Shown: one piece after another, positions 22,901 to 34,258 of the stretch
Layout of the letters: each line of letters begins with the position of its first letter
How positions within the stretch are numbered: position 1 is the first letter of the stretch
DNA from: Mytilus californianus
Taxonomy: Eukaryota > Mollusca > Bivalvia > Mytilida > Mytilidae
Assembly (NCBI RefSeq): GCF_021869535.1
Contig: NW_026262701.1
Location: 325,501 to 389,500 of the forward strand
Length of the DNA stretch: 64,000 bases
Reading direction: 5' to 3'
Program-made: the position numbers and the translations under genes
The notes under the pieces: model-generated
What the model was told of the DNA's origin: nothing
The model's database searches: none
The model's input: the letters and a program-made list of their open reading frames with translations, nothing else

Positions 22901-24405
22901 CTGCTTCGCTGAGCGCAACTTGATACGCCCGCAGAGGTCCAACCCTGAACAGTTGGGGCAAAAATGGACACAATATTCAAGCTTGATACAGGTCTGAATT
23001 TGGATTGTATTAAATATTTGACATATTATAGGTTTCTGAATAAATTTAGTCAAAGAACTTGAAATTGTTTATATGAATTGAATTTATATTCAATTAAAGA
23101 TTTCTTGCTGTTGTGCAATACACTGTGCTGTTGTGCAATACTTAGTAAATCTGTTGTCAGACTATAAACAATTAAAGTTCAATTAATTCTCAATGTCATA
23201 TTAGAAATTAATGAAAATGTAAAGGGAGCTTACATCAATAGATATAAACAATTCACCAAAGTCTCATGAGAATTGCTGACAGCATTTATGAGTTATTGTC
23301 CGAAAACTGGAAAATCCTCCTTTTTTTAATGAATAAAACCCCATAACTCAGAAATGTAAAATGTTAAATTTATAAAATTCTAAACAGAGCTTACATCAAT
23401 AGATATAAACAATTCACCAAAGTTTCATAAGAACTGCAGAAAGTATTTTTGATTTTTTGTCCGAAAACTGGAAAATCCCCCTTTTTTTATGAATAAAACC
23501 CTGTAACTCGGAAACGTAAAATCTAAAATATATAAAAATCCAAAGGGAGCTCATGTCAATAGATATAAACAATTCACCACAATTTCTTGCAAGTTGGTGA
23601 AAGCACTCTTGAGTTATTGTCCCAAAACTGGGAAATCCCCCTTTTTTTAATGAATAAAACCCCATAACTCGGAAACGTAGAATCTAAAATTTATAAAAAA
23701 CGAAAGGGAGCTCACGTCAATAGATATAAACAATTCACCAAAGTTTTATGCAAATTGGTTAAAGCGTTTTTGAGTTAATGTCCGACATGTTGACGACGGA
23801 CGGACAGACGGACAACGGTATACCATAATACGTCCCGTAAACGGGCGTATAAAAATGCTTATATTTGGCCCCTTATTCCTAAATGTTTTGGGCAATTACC
23901 CTCAAACTCAATTCCAGCTTTTCCTTTGTGATATGGAACCTTGTAGTACAATTTCAGAAAGATCCATACATTTACACACAAGTTATTGTCATGAAACTAG
24001 AAAAATGCTTGTTTTTTGCCCCTTTTGTGGCCCCTAATTCCTAAAATTTTGAGGCAATTACCCCCAAAATCAATCCCAGCATTCCCTTTGTGTTATGGAA
24101 CCTTGTGGTTCAATGTCAGAGAGATCCATACACTAACACACAAGTTATTGTCTGGAAGTCACAAAAATGCTTATTTTTGGCCCCTTCTTCCTTAACTGTT
24201 GGTACCATAACCCCCAAAATCAATCCCAACCTTCCTTTTGTGGTATTGAACCTTAAGGTAAAATTCCATAGAGATCCATTCACTTAAACTAAAGTTATTG
24301 TGCGAAAACCAATGTGTCTTCGGACGACGCCAACTACGACGACGACGCCAACGCCAACGTCATACCAATATACGACTGCAAAAATTTTTTGTGGTTGTAT
24401 AAAAA
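22896..24405 (-). mobile_element. Copy B of the modular element, carrying another tandem repeat block
   Basis: The right-end module is at 22896-23050 and relics of the 35-bp module are at 23105-23150. A foreign block lies at 23200-23845, then come ~130-bp units (23860-24300) and the left end tttgtggttgtata near 24400. The foreign block is four ~150-bp units with gatataaacaattcaccaaa and gtccgaaaactggaaaatcc, closing with gacggacggacagacggac and cgtaaacgggcgtata, another bivalve-type repeat end. Confidence 0.65.
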
Positions 24406-24709
24406 GCTGCCTAATACCTATTTCTGGCAATCTTTGGTCAAGAAAAAATATATAGCATATTTTTTTAGGGAAAATTACATTTGTTTTTATCCATTATTTT
24501 TGCCATTTGAATTGCCATGTAATTGATAACAGCTTTCTTGTATGTTAGAATTTTCCAATGAAAGGGTTTACTTACTAAATAGTTCTTGTGTATACAATAA
24601 GAAATCATGAGGGCGGTAAAATAATATAATAATACAATGTAGTATATTTAGCTTTTTAAAAATCAAAGGTTTTAGGCAAAATCATATTTTGTTTGAATTA
24701 TGCTGAGAA

Positions 24710-26990
24710 TAAAATGCTCCGCTGGGGCGCAGCTTGATACGACCGCAGAGGTCGAACCCTGAACAGTTGGGGCAAGTATGGACACAACATTCAAGCTTGA
24801 TACAGCACTGAATTTGGATTGTAATTAAATATTTGACACAGCATAGGTTTCTGACACAGAATGAAAGTGGTCTAAGAACTTAAAAATTTTCAATTTACCT
24901 ACTCATACATGTGATGGACTGTGAAACTCAGATCAGGAGATTGGGAAATTTTGGTCAGGAGATTAGGACTCAGATCAGGAGGTTTTTAATCGACATTAAT
25001 TTTGTTGTAAATGTAACCGTGTGCTGTAAAAATGGTCTTTTAAAGTGTGTTTTCTTCAACTTTCCATCCAATTTATTATGATTATAGTACCCTTGTACTT
25101 ATAAAGTTTCTCCATCTTTATATTCTACATGTTCAATCTAACATTGTTTTTTTCCAGTATGTTCTTTAAATTTTTTACTTCAAATTCTATAAAACAATCA
25201 TTGCATCCAGAACATTTGTTTAGCTATCTGCAAATATGTTTTTTTTTTTTTTTTTTCTCTTGCAAATAGTTTTTATTTGCAAACTCAGAAAATCATTCTG
25301 TCTGTAAAATTAGGGTCATAGTTATTATATAAATTTCAATTTAAGCCTTGAAAGGAAGTATAGAATCCTCAAATAATTTTCAAATTATTATTTTTTTATT
25401 TGTCCTAAGACATTTAAAATCATTTAATAACCATCCTTTTATGATTATTTGTTCAATTTATATTTTATTTATATTCTTTTAAAAATTTTCATTATTAAAA
25501 GGAAAGTAACTTAAAACAGGATAAATCAAGGGAAGTAACCCAATAAATACACAGTTTTTGTTACACAACGGCAGTTAGCCTGAGGTAAAAATCGTTGATT
25601 ACCAGTATGTTTGACACCCAAGCTGACAAGTGAAGCCATATAATTATGCATGTTAATTGATTTACAGGTAAAATATAACTTCAGGTAATGTCAGTTACAC
25701 CAGATGCCTGAGATGATATGTTGGGCAGAAATTTTTCATTCGTGAAAAATTTCATACACGGGATTTTTTCCTCTTCAACGGGAGGTCGGGAGGAGACCCC
25801 TGAAAACGGGATTATTGTACTCCCGTCGGGAGGTTCACATGTATGCCTATTCAAACCATATCATTATTATTTGCTTTTATATATAAATCAGAAATAACCA
25901 ATTTAAAATGGAAAATGTTAAAGAAAAAAAATGAAAAAAAAATCCCCCCCCCCAATTTTTTGAACCCCCTTATGATTCATCACCCCCAAACTCAATCCCA
26001 GCTTTCCCTTTGTGGTATGGTACCTTGCAGTACAATTTCAGAGAGATTCATACACTTGAACACAAGTTATTGTCTGGAAACTAGAAAAATGCTTGTTTTT
26101 TTGGCCCCTTTTTGGCCCCAAATTCCTAAACGTTTAGGGCAATTACCCCCAAACTCAATTCCAGCTTTCCTTTTGTGATATGGAACCTTGCAGTACAATT
26201 TCATAAAGATCCATACACTTACACACAAGTTATTGTCCTGAAACTAGAAAAATGCATGTTTTTTTTGCCCTTTTATGGCCCCTAATTACTAAAATTTTGA
26301 GGGAAAACCCCCAAAATCAATCCCAGCCTTCCCTTTGTGATATGGAACCTTGTAGTACAATTTCATAAAGATCCATACACTTACAAACAAGTTATTGTCA
26401 TGAAACTAGAAAAATGCTTGTTTTTTGCCCCATTTTGGCCCCTAATTCCTAAAATTTGGAGGAAATTACCCCAAAAATCAATCCCAGTATTCCCTTTGTG
26501 ATATGGAACCTTGTAATACAATTTCATAAAGATCCATACAATTACAAACAAGTTATTGTCATGAAACTAGAAAAATGCTTGTTTTTTGCCCCTTTTTGGC
26601 CCCTAATTCCTAAAATTTGGAGGCAATTACCCCAAAATCAATCCCAGCATTCCCTTTGTGATATGGAACCTTGTGGTACAATGTCAGAGAGATCCATACA
26701 CTTACACACAAGTTATGTCTGGAAGTTACAAAAATGCTTATTTTTGGCCCCTTTTGGCCCCTAATTCCTTAACTGTTAGTACCATAACCCCCAAAATCAA
26801 TCCCCACCTTCCTTTTGTGGTATTGAACCTTATGGTAAAATTTCATTGAGATCCATTCACTTAAACTAAAGTTAGAGTGCGAAAACTAATGTGTATTCGG
26901 ACGACGACGCCGGACGACGACGACGACGACGCCAACGTCATACCAATATACGACCACAAAAATTTTTTTGCGGTCGTATAAAAAGCACTT
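24710..26990 (-). mobile_element. Copy C of the modular element, split by a 942-bp insertion
   Basis: The right-end module at 24710-24900 continues, after the insertion at 24904-25845, into cattcaaacc-type sequence, a C run, and about seven ~130-bp units (25980-26880). It ends with gacgacgacgacgacgacgcc and tttgcggtcgtata at about 26990. Confidence 0.7.
24904..25845. mobile_element. Insertion with 11-bp inverted ends inside copy C
   Basis: The ends are catacatgtga and tcacatgtatg, an exact inverted pair, flanked by ccta(c/t)t on both sides as a possible target duplication. Neighbouring copies lack this segment, so it is an insertion. It contains ggtcaggaga and gggaggtcgggagg stretches and no long ORF. 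Confidence 0.55.
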
Positions 26991-27391
26991 TTATATGACT
27001 AGAATCATAACTAAAAGATAAATATTTCAAATTGCTCATGAGAAAATAGTGCTGTATATACTTGAATACTTTCAGAAAATTAAAAAAAAACACTTTGGCA
27101 ACTCGACTTATTTTCATTATACATAACAAAGTAGATAAATTAACAGTACAAACAGTAGTATCTTACAACATTAAATACATGTTATACATAGTATATATAT
27201 TTTGCTTACTTTAAATTAAAATAAACTTAATATCCTTGATAAAAAAATAATAAAAAAACTTTAGACATAAAAACTGAAATCATTAACCAACAATGTTATA
27301 TAATCAAGTCTAAAACATCTAATCACTGGTATCAATCAGTCATTTACAAAATAATGATCATGATTTATGTGTGTATTCATGATGGTAACTG
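26991..27391 (-). other. Downstream flank / probable 3' UTR of the C/EBP-gamma gene
   Basis: AT-rich sequence between the end of copy C and the stop codon at 27392. No other gene was seen. The transcript end was not located. Confidence 0.35.
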
Positions 27392-27802
27392 TCAAACAGA
27401 AAATGTTGAATATTCGTGATCTTTGACCCCAGAATTTGTAGGTTCATCTTTGATCCCAGATGTTGATGCTGCATTCCCAGAGCACTCGTTTTGTGAAACT
27501 GATCCAGCATGAGCCAAGAATAAGTCCTTTAACACACCCAGCTCTTTTGATAGAATTGTAACTTTTTGTTCCAATGTCTCATTTTCCTTTCTAAGTTTAT
27601 CAACCTGATCCATTGTTTCCTTTGCTTTCTGTCGACTCTTTTCTCTGCTTTTTTTGACAGCCATGTTATTTCTCACCCTTCTCATAACATATTCATCACT
27701 TCCTTTTTCTAATTTTTTTCGTTTGTATTTTGGTGAGGTATCATCCATGCTACTTCCATCTTCATCACTGGTTGTAAACTGTCTTTTCGAGGGATGTTCC
27801 AT
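27392..27802 (-). CDS. CEBPG: C/EBP-gamma-type bZIP transcription factor
   Basis: The product is a 136-residue nuclear DNA-binding protein. The basic region has RRVRNNMAVKKSREKSRQ (residues 41-58), with the C/EBP contact signature N-N-x-A-V-x-K-S-R. The leucine zipper has Leu at 70, 77, 84 and 91, followed by KELGVLKDLFLAHA, the C/EBP-gamma zipper end. The length (vertebrate C/EBP-gamma is about 150) and the lack of an N-terminal activation domain also fit gamma; family members act mainly as heterodimer partners. The ATG at 27802 was chosen because a splice acceptor (tttttttcgcacag) ends at 27816, 13 bases upstream; the open frame beyond it is intron. An untranslated 5' exon is expected at higher coordinates. 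It lies head to head with the C/EBP gene at 39985. Confidence 0.93.
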   Translation of the reverse strand: MEHPSKRQFTTSDEDGSSMDDTSPKYKRKKLEKGSDEYVMRRVRNNMAVKKSREKSRQKAKETMDQVDKLRKENETLEQKVTILSKELGVLKDLFLAHAGSVSQNECSGNAASTSGIKDEPTNSGVKDHEYSTFSV

Positions 27803-27815
27803 CTTGCTTCTTTGT

Positions 27816-28095
27816 CTGTGCGAAAAAAATAAATAAATTTTAATCAAGTGAAAGAACCTGACCAGAATCCCAAAAACTTACTTAAAAAAATATGCAAAAA
27901 AATTAATTTAGAATAAAAATTCAGGGAGTCCAAACTCACCAAAGTTTACTTTTCTTAATCTTCAGTGACCTGTTTACAAACACAATAATTAACATACAAA
28001 GAACAAGGTACACTTTAGGGCTTCTTTGGCCCTAATAACTCACCAAAAATAAAACATTGCCTCATGTCATTACTAATAACATTGTTTTAACAATA
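27816..28095 (-). other. Intron and upstream region of the C/EBP-gamma gene
   Basis: Starts with the acceptor for the coding exon. No second exon could be fixed by sequence alone. Confidence 0.4.
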
Positions 28096-28505
28096 GAAGA
28101 TAAAATGCTTCGCCACGCAGCCTGATACGACCGATTTGGATTGTGATCAAATTTTTGACATAATATAGGTTTTTGCCACAAAATAAATGTGTGGTCAAAG
28201 ATCTTAAAAATTTGAAATGGGACATTTAATTTACCTATTATGGTCTATCTGATATCCAAAATCTGTCATCATGGTTAGATTCAGCATATAAAAAACACCA
28301 AAATTGAATTTTTTAATTGAAATCAAACAAAGTTTAATTTTGGACCCTTCAAACCTTGATATGGACTAATTTGAAAACAGGGCCCAAAATAAAAAATCTA
28401 AATGCACAATAAGATTCAGCATATCATAGAGCCGCAATAATTAAATTTTTGATGAAATCAAACAAAGTTTAATAATGGACCCTTTGGACCTCAATGTTGA
28501 CCAAT
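28096..28505 (-). mobile_element. Copy D fragment of the modular element
   Basis: Opens with a degraded right end (aaaatgcttcgcc, gatacgaccg), followed by three units of the gattcagcatat family, and is cut off by the start of copy E at 28508. Confidence 0.65.
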
Positions 28506-28507
28506 TT

Positions 28508-31500
28508 AATAAAATGCTTCGCTGGGGCGCAGCTTGATACGACCGCAGAGGTCGAATCCTGAACAGTTGGGGCAAATATGGACACAACATTCAAGCTTGA
28601 TACAGCTCTGAATTTGGATTGTTATTAAATATTTGACACAGCATAGGTTTCTGACACAGAAAGAATGTGGTCTAAGAACTTGAATTTTTTTAATTTACCT
28701 ATTATGGTCCCATGTCCAAAATCAAAATACATGGTTAGATTCAGCATATCAAAGAACCCCATATATTCATTTTTTGTTAAAATCAAACAAAGTTTAATTT
28801 TGGACCCCAACTTGGACAAACTTGAAAACTGGGCCCATAATCAAAAATCTATACACATGTTTAGATTCAGCATATCAAAGAACCCCAAGAATTCAATTTT
28901 TTCTTAAATCAAACTAAGTTTAATTTTGGACCCTTTGGACCTTAATGTAGACCAATTTAAAAAAAGGGACTTAAAATTAAAAATCTAAATACACGGTCAG
29001 ATTTGGAATATCAAAGAACCCCAATAATTCAATTTTTGATGAAATCAAACAAAGTTTAATTTTGGACCCTTTTGACCTCAATATGAACCAATTTGATAGC
29101 AGGGCCCACAAAAAAAAAATCTAAATTCATGGTTAGATTCAGCATATCAAAGAACCCCATATATTCAATTTTTGTTGAAATCAAAAAAAGTTTAATTTTG
29201 GACCCCAACTTGGACCAACTTGAAAACTGGGCCCATAATCAAAAATCTAAACACATGTTTAGATTCAGCATATCAAAGAACCCCAAGAATTCAATTTTTG
29301 TTATAATCAAACTTAGTTTAATTTTGGACCCTTTGGACCTCAATGAAGACCAATTTAAAAAACAGGACCCAAATTAAAAATCTAAAAACACGGTTAGATT
29401 TGGCATATCAAAGAACCCCAATAATTCAATTTTTGATGAAATCAAACAAAGTTTAATTTTGGACCCTTTTGACCTCAATATGAACCAATTTGAAAGCGGG
29501 GCCTACAAATAGAAAATCTAAATACATGGTTAGATTCAGCATATCAAAGAACCTCATATATTCAATTTTTGTTGAAATCAAACAAAGTTTAATTTTGGAC
29601 CCCAATTTGGACCAACTTGAAAACTGGGCCCATAATCAAAAATCTAAATACATGTTTAGATTCAGCATATCAAAGAACCCCATATATTCAATTTTTGTTG
29701 AAATCAAACAAAGTTTAAATACTGGACCCTATCTTGGACCAACTTGAAAACTGGGCCCATAATCAAAAATCTAAACATATGTTTAGATTCAGCATATCAA
29801 AGAACCCCAAGAATTCAATTTTTGTTAAAATCAAACTAAGTTTAATTTTTGACCCTTTGGACCTTAATGTAGACCAATTTAAAAAACAGGACCCAAAATT
29901 AAAAATCTAAATACACGGTTAGATTTGGAATTTCAAAGAACCCCAATAATTCAATTTTTGATGAAATCAAACAAAGTTTAATTTTGGACCCTTTTGACCT
30001 CAATATGAACCAATTTGATAACGGGGTCCACAAATAAAAAATCTAAATACATGGTTAGATTCAGCATATCAAAGAACCCCATATATTCAATTTTTGTTGA
30101 AATCAAACAAAGTTTAATTTTGGACCCCAATTTGGACCAACTTGAAAACTGGGCCAAAAATCAAAAATCTAAATACATGTTTAGATTCAGCATATCAAAG
30201 AACCTCATATATTCAATTTTTGCTAAAATCAAACAAAGTTTAATTTTGGACCCTTTGGACCTTAATGTAGACCAATTTGAAAACTGGACCCAAAATTAAA
30301 AATCTAATTACACTGTTAGATTCGGCATAACAAATAAATAAATGTGATCAAAGATTTTACAAATCTAATGCGCCATACTGTGCAATTAAAGACTTCTTGA
30401 AATTTTTCAATATTTGAAATTTGAAAAAAAAATAATTTTTGAAGAATAATTCTTTTTAATTTCTGAAATCTGAAATGAGAAAAAATTGACCCCCCACAAT
30501 TTCTTTTTATCCCCCCCCCCCCCTTTTTTTCCCCAAAAAAATTCTTTCCCTCAAGATATGGTCATAATCTCAATTCAAATTTCCAATGGAGTTGGCAACC
30601 ATAATTACCCATTTAAATTTACCATAGTGCTAACTTAATCTATTTTATAATAGAATTAATAAAATGCTTCGCTGGGGCGCAGCTTGATACGACCGCAGAG
30701 GTCGAACCCTGAACAGTTGGGGCAAGTATGGACACAACATTCAAGCTTGATACAGCTCTGAATTTGGATTGTTATTAAATATTTGACACAGCATAGGTTT
30801 CTGACACAGAAAGAATGTGGTCTAAGAACTTGAATTTTTTTAATTTACCTATTATGGTCCAATGTCCAAAATCAAAATACATGGTTAGATTCAGCATATC
30901 AAAGAACCCCATATATTCAATTTTTGTTAAAATCAAACAAAAAAAGTTTAATTTTGGACCCTAACTTGGACAAACTTGAAAACTGGGCCCATAATCAAAA
31001 ATCTAAACACATGTTTAGATTCAGCATATCGAAGAACCCCAAGAATTCAATTTTTGTTAAAATCAAACTAAGTTTAATTTTGGACCCTTTGGACCTTAAT
31101 GTAGACCAATTTAAAAAACGGGACTTAAAATTAAAAATCTAAATACACGGTTAGATTTGGAATATCAAAGAACCCCAATAATTCAATTTTAGATGAAATC
31201 AAACAAAGTTTAATTTTGGACCCTTTTGACCTCAATATGAACCAATTTGATAGCGGGGCCCACAAATAAAAAATCAAAATTCATGGTTAGATTCAGCATA
31301 TCAAAGAACCCCATATATTCAATTTTTGTTGAAATCAAAAAAAGTTTAATTTTGGACCCCAACTTGGACAAACTTGAAAACTGGGCCCATAATCAAAAAT
31401 CTAAACACATGTTTAGATTCAGCATATCAAAGAACCCCAAGAATTCAATTTTTGCTAAAATCAAACTAAGTTTAATTTTGGACCCTTTGGACCTTAATGT

Positions 31501-32810
31501 AGACCAATTTAAAAAACGGGACCTAAAATTAAAAATCTAAATACACGGTTAGATTTGGAATATCAAAGAACCCCAATAATTCAATTTTTGATGAAATCAA
31601 ACAAAGTTTAATTTTGGACCCTTTTGACCTCAATGTGAACCAATTTGATAGGGGGGCCCACAATTAAAAAAAATCTAAATACATGGTTAGATTCAGCATA
31701 TCAAAGAACCTCATATATTCAATTTTTGTGGAAATCAAACAAAGTTTAATTTTGGACCCCAATTTGGACCAACTTGAAAACTGGGCCCATAATCAAAAAT
31801 CTAAATACATGTTTAGATTCAGCATATCAAAGAACCCCATATATTCAATTTTTGTTGAAATCAAACAAAGTTTAAATACTGGACCCTATCTTGGACCAAC
31901 TTGAAAACTGGGCCCATAATCAAAAATCTAAACACATGTTTAGATTCAGCATATCAAAGAACCCCAAGAATTCAATTTTTGTTAAAATCAAACTAAGCTT
32001 AATTTTGGACCCTTTGGACCTTAATGTAGACCAAATTAAAAAACAGGACCCAAAATTAAAAATCTAAATACACGGTTAGATTTGGAATATCAAAGAACCC
32101 CAATAATTCAATTTTAGATGAAATCAAACAAAGTTTAAATTTGGACCCTTTTAACCTCAATATGAACCAATTTGATAACGGGGTCCACAAATAAAAAATT
32201 TAAATACATGGTTAGATTCAGCATATCAAAGAACCCCATATATTTAATTTTTGTTGAAATCGAACAAAGTTTAATTTTGGACCCCAATTTGGACTAACTT
32301 GAAAACTGGGCCAATCTAAATACATGTTTAGATTCAGCATATCAAAGAACCTCATATATTCAATTTTTGCTAAAATCAAACAAAGTTTAATTTTGGACCC
32401 TTTGGACCTTAATGTAGACCAATTTGAAAACTGGACCCAAAATTAAAAATCTAAATACACTGTTAGATTCGGCATAACAAATAAATAAATGTGATCAAAG
32501 ATTTTACAAATCTAATGCGCCATACTGTGCAATTAAAGATTACTTCTTGAAATTTTTCAATATTTGAAATTTGAAAAAAAAATAATATTTGAAGAATATT
32601 TGTTTTTAATTTCTGAAATCTGAAATGAGAAAAAAATGACCCCCCACAATTTCTTTTTATCCCCCCCCCCCCACCTTTTTTCCCCCAAAAAATTCTTTCC
32701 CTCAAGATATAGTCATAATCTCAATTCAAATTTCCAATGGAGTTGGCAACCATAATTACCCATTTAAATTTACCATAGTGCTAACTTAATCTATTTTATA
32801 ATAGAATTAA
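28508..32810 (-). mobile_element. Two tandem 2.15-kb copies (E, F) of the modular element with expanded 126-bp core
   Basis: Copy E (28508-30657) and copy F (30658-32810) start with the same right-end module gcttcgctggggcgcagc and end with the same non-repeat tail containing ggagttggcaaccataatta. Each has about a dozen ~126-bp units with gattcagcatatcaaagaac and caaagtttaattttggaccc, plus a C run. The unit length is a multiple of three, so long open frames run through it on the plus strand. These are not genes. Confidence 0.85.
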
Positions 32811-34257
32811 AAATATAGTGTCAAATCTTTCATATGGATTTTTTTGTAAAAAAAAAAGATGCAACATTTGCAGATATTTTTACTGGTCTTCCTTTATAAA
32901 TATGCATTTCTTTAAACATAATTTAAAAGCAGTGTAAGGGAAGTAACTAAAACGTTGTATTTGGATTACCTCCCTTACGCTGTTTTAAATTATCTTTATT
33001 GTTCATTAACCATTACTTTATACATAATTTAAAAGCAGTATAAGGGAGATAATTTCAATGATGTATTTGATTTATCTCCCTTACACTGCTTTAAATTATG
33101 TTTTGTACTAAAGTATTTGTCCATTAACCAGGACAACCTTGTTTTTCCCCCTTTTTTGCCCCTAATTCCTAAACGGTTTGAGCCATAACCCCCCAAAGCA
33201 AATCCTTACCATCCCTTTGTGGTATGGAAACTTGTAGTATAATTTCAGAGAGATCCATACACCGTTGCACAGTTATTGTCTGGAAACTAGAAAATGCTTA
33301 TTTTTGGCCCCTAATTCCTTAACTGTTGGTACCATAACCCCCAAAATCAATCCCAACCTTCCTTTTGTGGTATTTAACCTTATGGTCAAATTTCAAAAAG
33401 ATCCATTCACTTAAACTAAAGTTAGAGTGCGAAAACCAATGTGTATTCGGACGACGACACAGGACGACGACGACGACGCCGGACGACGACGACGACGACG
33501 CCAACGTCATACCAATATACGACCACAAAATTTTTTTGCGGTCGTATAAAAATATAGTGTCAAATCTTTCATATGGATTTTTTTGTAAAAAAAAAAGATG
33601 CAACATTTGCAGATATTTTAACTGGTCTTCCTTTATAAATATGCATTTCTTTAAACATAATTTAAAAGCAGTGTAAGGGAAGTAACCAAAACGTTGTATT
33701 TGGATTACCTCCCTTACACTGTTTTAAATTATCTTTATTGTTCATTAACCATTACTTTATACATAATTTAAAAGCAGTGTAAGGGAGATAATTTCAATGA
33801 TGTATTTGATTTATCTCCCTTACACTGCTTTAAATTATGTTTTGTACTAAAGTATTTGTCCATTAACCAGGACAACCCTGTTTTTCCCCCTTTTTTGCCC
33901 CTAATTCCTAAACGGTTTGAGCCATAACCCCCCAAAGCAAATCCTAACCATCCCTTTGTGGTATGGAAACTTATAGTATAATTTCAGAGAGATCCATACA
34001 CCGTTCCACAGTTATTGTCTGGAAACTAGAAAATGCTTATTTTTGGCCCCTTGTTGGCCCCTAATTCCTTAACTGTTGGTACCATAACCCCCAAAATCAA
34101 TCCCAACCTTCCATTTGTGGTATTGAACCTTCTGGTATAGAAAAATAGAGATCCATTCACTTAAACTAAAGTTATTGTTCAGAAACCAAATGTGTCTTCA
34201 AACGACGACAACATGATAACAATATACGACGCAAATTTTTTGAGGTCATATAAAAAG
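32811..34257. repeat. ~740-bp tandem duplication with hairpins and left ends of the modular element
   Basis: Two copies begin aaatatagtgtcaaatcttt at about 32811 and 33549. Each has two 76-bp hairpins, then sequence of the ~130-bp-unit module (for example acagttattgtctggaaact) and a closing gtcgtata or its decayed form. The first copy ends tttttttgcggtcgtata at about 33547. Confidence 0.8.
32918..33838. repeat. Four 76-bp palindromic MITE-like hairpins (32918-32993, 33024-33099, 33657-33732, 33763-33838)
   Basis: Each starts ataatttaaaagcagt and ends with its complement, enclosing gtaagggagat and atctcccttac arms of about 30 bp around a short loop. All four are 76 bp long. Two lie in each half of the 740-bp duplication. 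Confidence 0.85.
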
Positions 34258-34258
34258 C

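Noticed and set aside
28665-31904. Several 70-97 codon ORFs with repeated [13 protein letters not shown]-like peptides
   Set aside because: They arise because the 126-bp repeat unit is a multiple of three; no start context or homology, and they lie inside a repeat element.
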